Notes: generated by a model not told the origin, from the sequence alone. A stretch of DNA of 6,718 bases from Candidatus Bipolaricaulota bacterium (GCA_025057405.1 JANWXV010000037.1:1-6718); one strand, 5' to 3'; counted from the stretch's first letter, positions 1-5,926 are shown. Numbers and translations are program-made.

Positions 1-1
1 C

Positions 2-1252
2 TTCTACGAAAAAGTCTTGCATCTAAAAGGGAAGGCGAATCTGAAACGCATTATCGTTACAGGGGTTCAGGAGTTCTTCCCCGGTCTATTGCGTTTGGGG
101 TATCTGCTCAAAGAGCGCCCCAAGCGGATTCGCCCTAGCCCGCCCAGCGTCTATCTCTTCTCGGATTTGATACGCAGTGCTCCGGCCCATCCCCCGCAGA
201 TTCTCGTGCGCCCCAGCGAGATTGCGCTCTTTCAATATACAGGGGGAACGACGGGCATCCCCAAGGGCGCGATGCTCACTCACAAAAATCTCGTGGCGAA
301 CACGCTGCAAGCGTGCGCGTGGTTCCCGCGCGTCCAGCCCGCCCAAGAGACGTGTCTGTGCGTGCTCCCTCTCTTTCACGTCTATGCGATGACCGTTGCG
401 CTCAATCTCTCGATGGCCATCGCCGCAGCGTTAATATTAGTCCCGCGCTTTCAGATAGACGATCTGCTCAAGACGATAGATCGTCAACGGCCTACGCTCT
501 TCCCCGGCGCGCCCACGCTCTATGCTGCGATTGCCAACCATCCGCGAGTGAAGGACTATCATGTGAGCTCCATCAAAGCATGTCTGAGCGGCTCGGCTCC
601 ACTTCCCCTAGAAGTCAAACGGCGTTTTGAAGAACTGACCGGGGCATCGTTGGTAGAGGGCTATGGGCTTTCAGAAGCGTCGCCGGTCACGCACTGCAAC
701 CCGCTCTATGGGAGACAGATCTCTGGGAGCATCGGCATTCCCTTTCCTGACACCGACGCTCAGGTCGTGGACCCCGCTTCGGGTCGCAAGCTGCCCGTCG
801 GCGAGATCGGGGAACTCGTCATCCAAGGCCCCCAAGTGATGGCCGGCTACTGGAATCGTCCCGAAGAGACAGCGATGGCACTGCGGGGCGGCTGGCTCCA
901 CACCGGGGACTTGGCGCGCATGGACGAAGACGGCTACTTCTATATCGTAGATCGTCTCAAAGAGATGATCATCTGTTCGGGGCTGAAGGTCTATCCCCGT
1001 GAAGTCGAAGAAGTGCTCTACAAGCATCCCAAAGTCTTGGAGGCTGCGGTCATCGGGGTTCCCGATGCCTATCGTGGGGAGACCGTGAAGGCACTGATTG
1101 TGCCCAGGCCAGGAACAAGTCCGACTGCCGACGAGATCAAAGCCTTCTGCGCCGAGCATTTAGCGAAGTACAAAGTGCCGACGATCGTCGAATTTCGCGA
1201 GTCGCTGCCCAAGAGCATCGTGGGCAAGATTTTGAAGAAAGAGCTTCATTGA
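2..1252 (+). CDS. Long-chain acyl-CoA ligase (FadD-like, AMP-forming), 5' end outside the window
   Basis: ATP-dependent ligase that activates a fatty acid through an acyl-adenylate and passes it to CoA; cytosolic or membrane-associated. The frame is open from base 2, so the N-terminus is missing. In E. coli FadD the P-loop lies near residue 213; here it is near visible residue 79, so roughly 130 residues are probably missing. Visible motifs in order: P-loop YTGGTTGIPKG (236-268), GYGLSE (659-676), the GWLHTGDL block with the ribose-binding Asp (near 908), the hinge VDRLKEMIICSG, and C-terminal PKSIVGKILKK with the conserved adenylation Lys at 1226. All core motifs are intact. A TTG at 17 is not the real start. 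The gene is followed without a gap by a phosphopantetheinyl transferase, overlapping by 4 bp. Substrate chain length is not readable here; a medium-chain ligase or an acyl-ACP-directed relative is possible. Confidence 0.93.
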   Translation, partial: FYEKVLHLKGKANLKRIIVTGVQEFFPGLLRLGYLLKERPKRIRPSPPSVYLFSDLIRSAPAHPPQILVRPSEIALFQYTGGTTGIPKGAMLTHKNLVANTLQACAWFPRVQPAQETCLCVLPLFHVYAMTVALNLSMAIAAALILVPRFQIDDLLKTIDRQRPTLFPGAPTLYAAIANHPRVKDYHVSSIKACLSGSAPLPLEVKRRFEELTGASLVEGYGLSEASPVTHCNPLYGRQISGSIGIPFPDTDAQVVDPASGRKLPVGEIGELVIQGPQVMAGYWNRPEETAMALRGGWLHTGDLARMDEDGYFYIVDRLKEMIICSGLKVYPREVEEVLYKHPKVLEAAVIGVPDAYRGETVKALIVPRPGTSPTADEIKAFCAEHLAKYKVPTIVEFRESLPKSIVGKILKKELH

Positions 1253-1854
1253 GAGAGATAGCGCTGCACTGGGTCACCCCAGACGACTTGAAAGCTCATG
1301 CGCTCCAATATCGTTTGAGCGAGTGGCTGACAGGCGAAGAGTTGCGGCTCTTGGAGCGTTTGCGCTCGCCGCGACGCCAGCGCGACTGGCTGGCGGGACG
1401 CTTGGCCGCGAAAGAGTTAGTAAGAACTAAGCACGCTTTGCCCCTGCGAGATATAGAGATTTTATCGGACGTCAACGGAGCTCCTGAGCTGCGGTGTGCA
1501 AACGTAGCTCTTTCTATTGCGCACAGTGCTGGGCACGCGCTCGTGGCCCTGGGGCCTGCGGGGCAATCGGTGGGGGTGGATCTGCAGCAGATTCGTCCAG
1601 TGCGAGAAGATTTATCAGTTAGGGTGCTCAATGAGAGCGAGCAGAGAGCTCTCTCTTTAAGCGATCTTCTGGTGTTCTGGGCGCTCAAAGAAGCCGCCAT
1701 CAAAGCGTGGAGAACTCGCCCGGTGCCGCCGCTGCGCGAGATCGCTGTTACGCTCACAGAATTTGGACACGCCGAGATTCGGATGCGCTCTCAGAGGCTG
1801 ACGGCTCGGTGGGGCCGCTGGAGAGACTTCATCTGGGCGTGGGCTGTGGGCTAG
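1249..1854 (+). CDS. Sfp/AcpT-type 4'-phosphopantetheinyl transferase
   Basis: Moves the phosphopantetheine arm of CoA onto a conserved serine of acyl- or peptidyl-carrier proteins, giving the active holo form. The product is 201 aa, within the range of the compact Sfp/AcpT family. Family landmarks: NGAPEL at residues 76-81, LSIAHS at 88-93, the Mg-binding GVDLQQIRP at 109-117 (Asp111; Gln113 at the position that is Glu in Sfp) and FWALKEAAIKA at 143-153 with Glu148 and Lys152. The start is TTG at 1249-1251, inside the sequence ATTGA, overlapping the ligase stop TGA (1250-1252); no better start follows before the conserved N-terminal region. The purine run AAGAAAGAG just upstream is a modest ribosome-binding site. 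The start position suggests translational coupling to the ligase. The target carrier protein is not in the window. An AcpS-type enzyme is excluded by length and motifs. Confidence 0.88.
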   Translation: MREIALHWVTPDDLKAHALQYRLSEWLTGEELRLLERLRSPRRQRDWLAGRLAAKELVRTKHALPLRDIEILSDVNGAPELRCANVALSIAHSAGHALVALGPAGQSVGVDLQQIRPVREDLSVRVLNESEQRALSLSDLLVFWALKEAAIKAWRTRPVPPLREIAVTLTEFGHAEIRMRSQRLTARWGRWRDFIWAWAVG

Positions 1855-4214
1855 CCTAATTCGACGATCGTCACACCGTCGCCCCCTTGGTTGGGCGGCG
1901 CTGACTCAAAGCTCTTCACGATGGGCAGCGTCGCCAAGTGCTTGCGAATCTCGCGGCGCAAGACCCCCGTTCCCTTGCCGTGCAGCAGACGCCCACGCTT
2001 CAAGCCCGTGAGCAGCAGCTTATCGAGATAGAGATCAATCTCGCGCAGCGCTTCGGAGACGGTCATCCCCCGCAGATTCAGTTCCAGCGGCGGCGCGGTG
2101 GTCGTCGTCGTATCTACATAGATGCTCATTCTCTGTCGCTCGTGCTCGCTGGGCTTGGCGGCCGTCGGCTTCACCAAATCCGACAGCTTCGTCCATAACC
2201 GTACCCCCCCATCTAGCTCGATCTCGATGCGCTCCGCGCTCACCACGTGGCGAACCGTCCCCACGCGCTTTGAGCCGCGCAGCTGCACCCGCAGGCCCTC
2301 GCGCAGGTCTTCCACGCCAAAGGGGGTCTCAACCTCCGAATCAACCCGAAGCTGGTGACTGGCTTGGGAGAGCTGTGCCCCCACGCCCTGCACGCGCTTG
2401 AGCGCCTCGCGCAATTGCGATTCGTCGCTCGTCTGTTTGGCCCGATGGAGCGCCTCTGCCAACGCCGTGCGCGCTTCTTTGAGCTGCTGCTCGATCTGAC
2501 GTAGCTCTTGGGTGAGGGCTTCTTCTTTGCGCGCGCGCAATTGGTTCAGTTTTTCGGCGTATTCGCGTCTTTGTGCCTCTAGCTCCTGCAGACGCTGCGA
2601 GGTTTGAAGACGCTCTTGAGACAGCTCGCTGCGTTCTTGTTGCAGCTTGGCGATGATCTCCTCAACACGAACTTGGCCCTCGGCTAAGCGCGCCTGCGCG
2701 CTCCCAATGATCTCTTTGGGCAAGCCCAAGCGCTCAGCAATCGCAAACGCATTGCTCGAACCGATTCCCTCGACCAATCGAAAAGTCGGAGTCAGCGTCT
2801 CGACGTCGAACTCGACCGAGCACGTCTTGAGCTTGGGATGCTGATACGCGAAGTGTTTGATCGCGCTGAAGTGCGTAGTCACTAATATCTTAGCGCCGCG
2901 CTGGAGCAAATTCTCCAAGATCGCGATGCCCAGCGCCGCCCCTTCGGTGGGATCGGTGCCTGCGCCCAGCTCGTCTATGAGCACGAGCGTGCGAGCGTCG
3001 GCGTGCTGCAGAATTTTGAGCAGATTTTTCAGATGTGCTGAGAAGGTGCTTAGATTCTGCTGAATCGACTGCTCGTCGCCGATGTCGGAGAAGACTTTTT
3101 CGCAGAGCATCACCGAGCTATCGGGTGCCGCGGGGATGGGGATGCCCGAGTGGGCCATCAGTGTCAAGAGGCCAACTGTTTTGAGAGCGACGGTCTTGCC
3201 CCCCGTATTAGGCCCCGTAATCACAATTCCCTGAAACGGCTCGCCCAACTGCACTTCAATCGGCACGACCGTCTCAGGGTTCAAGAGGGGATGCCGCGCC
3301 GCGATCAGATGAATCTGACCATCGCGCCGTAGCTGAGGGCGATAACAGTGAAAATGCAACGCGAATTGCGCTTTCGCATAGAGCAGATCCAGATAGGCGA
3401 TCACGCGCAGCGTCTCTTCGATCTTGCGGCTCTCGGCTTGGAGCTTGTGGGTCAGCTCCCGCAAGAGGCGCAGCTTCTCGTCGCGGATCTCGCCCTCCAG
3501 CTCGCGAATCTGATTGTTCTCTTCCACAACGGAGTGGGGTTCGACGTAGAGCGTCTGGCCGGAATCGGAGCTGTCGTGGACGACGGCGTCTAGCTCGTGA
3601 CGAGCGCTGCTCTTGATGGGGATGACCAGTCTCCCCGAACGGCGTGTGATCAGCGCGTCTTGCAGAATCCCGGAGAGCTGCCCGGACTGAATCAGCGCTT
3701 GCAAGCGCCGCTGGACGCGCTCTTCTAAGATGCGCTGTTGGCTAATCAGCTCGCGCAGTTTGGGGGAGGCGCTCTCGCGAATCTCGCCGTCTTCGTCGAA
3801 GACCCGGAAGATATTCTCTTCGAGTTCTCGGAAGATTTCTAGCCGTTCGCCCAGCTCGCGCAACTGCACCATCTCTGGTAATTCTAATAAGCGCTCGCGG
3901 AGGTGACGCGCTTGGCTGAGCGCTTCGGAGACGAGCAAGAACTCTTCTCCCGAAAGCGAAGTGGTCTCGCGAGCTTGTTGCAAGAGCGGGCGAATGTCGG
4001 GCAGGGCGTGCAGGACGAAATTCGCCTCGGTGATCGCTGTGCGCAGCTCCTCCACGCGACCCAGCTCGCGCTCTATCGTCTCATATTCTGCCGACGGGCG
4101 CAGCGCGGCGATCAGCTCGCGCCCCATCGGTGAGACGGCAAAGCCCTGAAGAATCTCTTTGAGCTTGCTGTACTCTAAGTCTTTAAGAGTCTTCTCGTTG
4201 GTGAGGATGTTCAC
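1851..4214 (-). CDS. mutS2: MutS2 ATPase with C-terminal KOW and Smr domains
   Basis: MutS2 belongs to the MutS superfamily but lacks the mismatch-recognition domain. In family members it suppresses recombination or, in Bacillus subtilis, acts on collided ribosomes. The 787-residue product matches the usual ~785. Order: N-terminal core and lever helices (1-325), Walker A GPNTGGKT (334-341), FSDIGDEQSIQQNLSTFSAH (375-394), Walker B with IDELGAGTDP (413-422), switch TTHFSAIKHFA (446-456), charged coiled coil (~515-600), KOW-like segment (~635-672), a Thr-rich linker (702-706) and Smr domain (~710-785) with HGKGTGVLR (745-753). The Smr LDLR-type motif reads LNLR (712-715). The GTG at 4214-4212 is chosen as start because it overlaps the fabL stop as GTGA, gives the family length and begins just before the conserved NEKTLKDLEY. 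Upstream in-frame codons lie in fabL and encode Arg-rich shadow protein. The stop TAG overlaps the convergent transferase stop. Confidence 0.96.
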   Translation of the reverse strand: MNILTNEKTLKDLEYSKLKEILQGFAVSPMGRELIAALRPSAEYETIERELGRVEELRTAITEANFVLHALPDIRPLLQQARETTSLSGEEFLLVSEALSQARHLRERLLELPEMVQLRELGERLEIFRELEENIFRVFDEDGEIRESASPKLRELISQQRILEERVQRRLQALIQSGQLSGILQDALITRRSGRLVIPIKSSARHELDAVVHDSSDSGQTLYVEPHSVVEENNQIRELEGEIRDEKLRLLRELTHKLQAESRKIEETLRVIAYLDLLYAKAQFALHFHCYRPQLRRDGQIHLIAARHPLLNPETVVPIEVQLGEPFQGIVITGPNTGGKTVALKTVGLLTLMAHSGIPIPAAPDSSVMLCEKVFSDIGDEQSIQQNLSTFSAHLKNLLKILQHADARTLVLIDELGAGTDPTEGAALGIAILENLLQRGAKILVTTHFSAIKHFAYQHPKLKTCSVEFDVETLTPTFRLVEGIGSSNAFAIAERLGLPKEIIGSAQARLAEGQVRVEEIIAKLQQERSELSQERLQTSQRLQELEAQRREYAEKLNQLRARKEEALTQELRQIEQQLKEARTALAEALHRAKQTSDESQLREALKRVQGVGAQLSQASHQLRVDSEVETPFGVEDLREGLRVQLRGSKRVGTVRHVVSAERIEIELDGGVRLWTKLSDLVKPTAAKPSEHERQRMSIYVDTTTTTAPPLELNLRGMTVSEALREIDLYLDKLLLTGLKRGRLLHGKGTGVLRREIRKHLATLPIVKSFESAPPNQGGDGVTIVELG

Positions 4215-4957
4215 ACTTTCAGGGTGAGGCCGCCGTCGGCGATGATCGCCTGCCCACGGATCGTCTCGGCGTCGTCGCTGCACAAGAACGCTACGATCTT
4301 GGCGATGTCGTCGGGTTTGAGCAACCGTCCGAGGGGAGTCAACCGCGCCCAATGGGCCTTCTCGCTCTCTGGGAGAAATTCGCTGAACCCCGTCTCGTCC
4401 ACCAAGCTGCCGCAGACGGCATTGACGTTAATATGGGGGGCCAGCTCGACGGCGTAGCTGCGCGTGAGGGATTCTATCGCGGCCTTAGCGGCGCCGAGCG
4501 CGCCGTAGTTGGGCATATATTTGATGCTGCCCAAGCTCGTGATGTTGACAATCGCCCCTTTGGTCATCAGCGGGACGGCGTGCTTGATGCAGAGATTGAG
4601 CGCACGCAGATTGACGTCCCAGACGTGCTCCCAGTGCTTCTCTTCTAGCTGGAGCAACGGGCGGAAGACGGCCGACGCGGCGTTGTTCACGAGAATATCT
4701 AATCTGCCGAATTCGTTCTGAATCTGAGCGAACATCTGAGCGACGTCTTGGGGGTCGGCGACGTCGGCTTTGATCACTAAGACGCGACGGCCGAGCTTCT
4801 GCAGTTCTTGGGCCGTCTCTTCGGTCATGGCGCGGGTGCTGTTGCGTCGGTGATTGAAGACGATATGCGCGCCGCGGCGGCCCAGCTCCAGCGCGATGGC
4901 CCGCCCGATCCCACGGCTCGACCCCGTGACCAGAGCGACTTTGTCTTGGAGATTCAT
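4211..4957 (-). CDS. fabL: FabL-like enoyl-[ACP] reductase (NADPH), SDR family
   Basis: Short-chain dehydrogenase/reductase of 248 aa, predicted to reduce trans-2-enoyl-ACP in the last step of each fatty-acid elongation cycle; cytosolic. Cofactor-binding TGSSRGIG is at 11-18 and NNAAS at 91-95. The catalytic region is SLGSIKYMPNYGALGAAKAA, with Tyr147, Tyr151 and Lys158. The Tyr-x6-Lys spacing (151/158), rather than the Tyr-x3-Lys of ordinary ketoreductases, marks an enoyl reductase. The flanking SLGSIKY, FGRLDILVNNAAS and the C-terminal IRGQAIIADGG resemble remembered Bacillus subtilis FabL. The ATG start at 4957-4955 is preceded by a strong ribosome-binding site. The gene lies 54 nt after rnc and overlaps mutS2 by 4 bp. 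A reductase acting on another enoyl or keto substrate remains possible, since SDR specificity is hard to read from sequence alone. Confidence 0.87.
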   Translation of the reverse strand: MNLQDKVALVTGSSRGIGRAIALELGRRGAHIVFNHRRNSTRAMTEETAQELQKLGRRVLVIKADVADPQDVAQMFAQIQNEFGRLDILVNNAASAVFRPLLQLEEKHWEHVWDVNLRALNLCIKHAVPLMTKGAIVNITSLGSIKYMPNYGALGAAKAAIESLTRSYAVELAPHINVNAVCGSLVDETGFSEFLPESEKAHWARLTPLGRLLKPDDIAKIVAFLCSDDAETIRGQAIIADGGLTLKV

Positions 4958-4960
4958 ACG

Positions 4961-4971
4961 CTCTCCCCTCC
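4961..4971 (-). promoter_or_regulatory. Strong Shine-Dalgarno site of fabL
   Basis: On the minus strand GGAGGGGAGAG ends 3 nt before the ATG at 4957. Either GGAG or GGGAG can pair with the 16S rRNA tail. It fixes the fabL start and contrasts with the absence of such a site directly before rnc. Confidence 0.8.
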
Positions 4972-4978
4972 GTGCTCC

Positions 4979-5007
4979 AGCATAAGCGATGCGCGCAGGC
5001 TTTGCAA
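4979..5007 (-). promoter_or_regulatory. Possible internal promoter for fabL-mutS2
   Basis: In the 54-nt gap after rnc, TTGCAA (5007-5002) and TATGCT (4984-4979) are separated by 17 nt. Each hexamer matches the sigma-70 consensus at four of six positions. The predicted start, near 4972, would give a leader of about 15 nt beginning at the ribosome-binding site. It could uncouple fabL-mutS2 from RNase III control of the upstream RNA. Such matches also occur by chance, so this is tentative. Confidence 0.3.
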
Positions 5008-5011
5008 ATCC

Positions 5012-5686
5012 CTAGAGAAGCCGTTCGTAGAGATGTCGCGCCGCGTTCTGTTCAGCGGCCTTCTTGCTCGACCCCCGCCCCAGCGCCGACAGCCCGTTCA
5101 CCTCGACCCGCACCGTAAACTCCTTGCAATGATCCGGCCCTTCCGTGTTCTCTAGGATATAGACGGGCTTCTGATTGCGCGCCTGGGCCCACTCCTGCAA
5201 GAGCGTCTTATAGTCTCGTCGGTGCTCCCCCGTCGCCACGCGCACGATCTCGTCTTGGAGCAGCTCTATCACCAATTGCGAAGCCCGACGATACCCCAAG
5301 CGTTCGAAGACCAGCCCCATCAACGCTTCAAACGCGTCCCCTAAGAGATTGTCGTTGGAGCGCCCGCTGGGTTCTTCCCCGCGCCCCAGATACAAACAAC
5401 CGTCCAAGCCCAGCGCGCGCGCCCTCTCCGCCAGCACCTTGCCACTGACGACGGCCGACTTGATCCGCGTCAGTTGCCCCTCCGAGAAACGAGCATAATT
5501 CGTGAAGAGATATTCAGCAACGGCTAGCTCGATCACCGCGTCCCCTAGAAATTCTAAGCGCTCGTTGGATTCGATGGGATCCGGGCTTTCGTTCACGTAA
5601 GAGCTGTGATAGAAGGGACGCGCTAACTCTTCAAGGGGGATCTCCCACAGGCCGAGAGCCTCTCGCAGTCGTTCGAGCGCGTTCAC
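5012..5686 (-). CDS. rnc: Ribonuclease III
   Basis: Double-strand-specific endoribonuclease that matures rRNA precursors and cuts structured mRNAs; works as a homodimer with Mg ions. With the GTG start at 5686 the product is 224 aa (E. coli enzyme 226). The N-terminal catalytic domain carries HSSYVNE (27-33), the signature NERLEFLGDAV (41-51) with Glu42, Glu45 and Asp49, and NDNLLGDAFEALMG (111-124) with Asp117 and Glu120. The C-terminal dsRNA-binding domain (~155-224) contains DYKTLLQEWAQ and GRGSSKKAAEQNAARHL. All catalytic residues are present. The start was chosen because VNALERLREALG aligns with the usual RNase III N-terminus. Another in-frame GTG at 5704 would add six residues but falls inside the leader stem. 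No Shine-Dalgarno sequence lies directly upstream; the last 15 nt are pyrimidine-rich. Translation may depend on the leader structure. The gene follows tRNA-Gln and precedes fabL, probably in one transcript. Confidence 0.95.
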   Translation of the reverse strand: MNALERLREALGLWEIPLEELARPFYHSSYVNESPDPIESNERLEFLGDAVIELAVAEYLFTNYARFSEGQLTRIKSAVVSGKVLAERARALGLDGCLYLGRGEEPSGRSNDNLLGDAFEALMGLVFERLGYRRASQLVIELLQDEIVRVATGEHRRDYKTLLQEWAQARNQKPVYILENTEGPDHCKEFTVRVEVNGLSALGRGSSKKAAEQNAARHLYERLL

Positions 5687-5691
5687 GGGCG

Positions 5692-5745
5692 AGTACAGTC
5701 GCACGAAAGGGCTGAAGCGCTTCAGCCCTTTCGCACAGCCGCACC
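5692..5745 (-). promoter_or_regulatory. Long leader stem-loop directly upstream of rnc, candidate RNase III autoregulatory site
   Basis: In minus-strand RNA, 5733-5721 pairs perfectly with 5716-5704 (13 bp) around a GCGC tetraloop (5720-5717). Pairing continues outward from 5734/5703 to 5745/5692: five Watson-Crick pairs, six G-U pairs and one C-A mismatch (5738/5699), giving 24 pairs in a 25-position stem. The six G-U pairs would be A-C mismatches in plus-strand RNA, so the extended structure suits only the minus transcript. The stem ends 5 nt before the rnc GTG and begins 19 nt after the tRNA-Gln 3' end. No T-run follows, so it is not a standard intrinsic terminator. Its length suits RNase III cleavage; E. 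coli rnc is known to be autoregulated by cleavage of a leader stem. Function here is inferred. Confidence 0.7.
5704..5733. repeat. Perfect 30-bp palindrome
   Basis: The two 15-nt halves are exact reverse complements with no spacer; the half-site runs CGAAAGGGCTGAAGC. It forms the apical part of the rnc leader stem. A DNA-level role as a dimeric protein site is possible but less likely, because the flanking pairing holds only for the minus-strand RNA. Confidence 0.95.
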
Positions 5746-5750
5746 TTTTA

Positions 5751-5756
5751 CACCTC
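5751..5756 (-). promoter_or_regulatory. Possible structure-bridged Shine-Dalgarno site for rnc
   Basis: GAGGTG lies 5 nt before the base of the leader stem. With the stem folded, 5 nt on its 5' side plus 5 nt on its 3' side separate this motif from the rnc GTG, close to a normal spacing. The same GAGGTG core is used by the strong site of the divergent peptidase gene at 5927. Bridging by a hairpin is known for phage T4 gene 38; here it is inference. Confidence 0.4.
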
Positions 5757-5764
5757 TGTTTGGG

Positions 5765-5835
5765 CTGGGGCGAGAGGATTCGAACCTCTACTTTCGGCTC
5801 CAAAGGCCGACGTGCTACCCTTGCACCACACCCCA
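5765..5835 (-). tRNA. tRNA-Gln (anticodon UUG)
   Basis: A 71-nt cloverleaf on the minus strand. The acceptor stem pairs TGGGGTG with CGCCCCA, including U1-A72 and one G-U. The D arm is GTGC/GCAC with loop AAGGGTA. The anticodon stem TCGGC/GCCGA closes the loop CTTTGGA, giving anticodon UUG, which reads CAA (and CAG by wobble). The T arm is AGAGG/CCTCT with loop TTCGAAT. The discriminator is G73. U1-A72 and G73 are typical of glutamine tRNAs. The 3' CCA is not encoded; CCC follows G73, so CCA must be added by nucleotidyltransferase. A promoter lies immediately upstream, with only about 2-3 nt of predicted 5' leader. Downstream, the transcript probably runs into the rnc leader stem and rnc. Confidence 0.96.
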
Positions 5836-5844
5836 GAGCGTTTA

Positions 5845-5874
5845 ATCTTAGCAGAGAACGGGTTCTCTTTGCAA
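5845..5874 (-). promoter_or_regulatory. Promoter of tRNA-Gln-rnc transcript
   Basis: On the minus strand, TTGCAA (5874-5869) and TAAGAT (5850-5845) are 18 nt apart, and TGC directly before the -10 hexamer makes it an extended -10. The predicted start near 5838 is 2-3 nt before the mature tRNA 5' end. The whole spacer except its two -10-proximal bases is occupied by an inverted repeat (5853-5868). Confidence 0.6.
5853..5868. promoter_or_regulatory. Operator-like dyad inside the tRNA-Gln-rnc promoter
   Basis: AGAGAAC and GTTCTCT are perfect 7-nt inverted halves separated by GG, lying between the -35 and -10 of the minus-strand promoter. A protein bound here would block that promoter. A second dyad, TGCAA-G-TTGCA (5870-5880), overlaps its -35 and lies between the two divergent -35 elements. 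No regulator gene is visible in the window. Confidence 0.4.
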
Positions 5875-5886
5875 GTTGCACGGATT

Positions 5887-5915
5887 TTGCTAAGCTCGCG
5901 TTGGGCTGTTATAAT
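5887..5915 (+). promoter_or_regulatory. Strong sigma-70-type promoter for the membrane peptidase-rpe operon
   Basis: TTGCTA (5887-5892), a 17-nt spacer and a perfect TATAAT (5910-5915), with TGT before it forming an extended -10. The predicted start is near 5922, leaving a leader of about 20 nt that is almost filled by the ribosome-binding site. It is back to back with the tRNA-Gln promoter. Confidence 0.8.
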
Positions 5916-5926
5916 ACGACTCCGAT

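Noticed and set aside
17..19. TTG at 17 as the start of the acyl-CoA ligase
   Set aside because: The frame is open to the window edge and the family needs about 130 more residues before the P-loop.
671..1159. 162-codon minus-strand open frame opposite the ligase
   Set aside because: Antisense to conserved ligase motifs, no recognisable domain; a shadow frame of a GC-rich gene.
1233..1248. Small hairpin TGAAG/CTTCA presenting AAAGAG before the transferase TTG
   Set aside because: Only 5 bp and inside ligase codons; likely chance.
2099..2112. Short GTC/GTG-like triplet run in mutS2
   Set aside because: Encodes the Thr-rich linker between KOW and Smr domains; too short to be called a microsatellite.
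3348..3593. 81-codon plus-strand frame, and similar ones, opposite mutS2
   Set aside because: Antisense to conserved MutS2 sequence with no ribosome-binding site or family resemblance.
4215..4352. 46-residue N-terminal extension of MutS2 back to an upstream start at 4352
   Set aside because: It lies wholly inside fabL, is Arg-rich shadow sequence without MutS2 similarity, and would make the protein too long; the GTG at 4214 gives the normal length.
5702..5704. Alternative rnc start GTG at 5704
   Set aside because: Possible (adds six residues), but it is buried in the stem and has no ribosome-binding site; the family N-terminus fits 5686 better.
5704..5733. Palindrome as an intrinsic terminator of tRNA-Gln or of a plus-strand transcript
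   Set aside because: Only three T residues follow the stem core on either strand and no plus-strand gene precedes it; stem extension favours a minus-strand RNA role. Partial attenuation cannot be excluded.
5687..5881. N-terminal extension of RNase III up to a GTG at 5881
   Set aside because: It would run through the whole tRNA-Gln gene and the leader stem; the product would be 289 aa, well above the usual ~225, with no family similarity in the added part.
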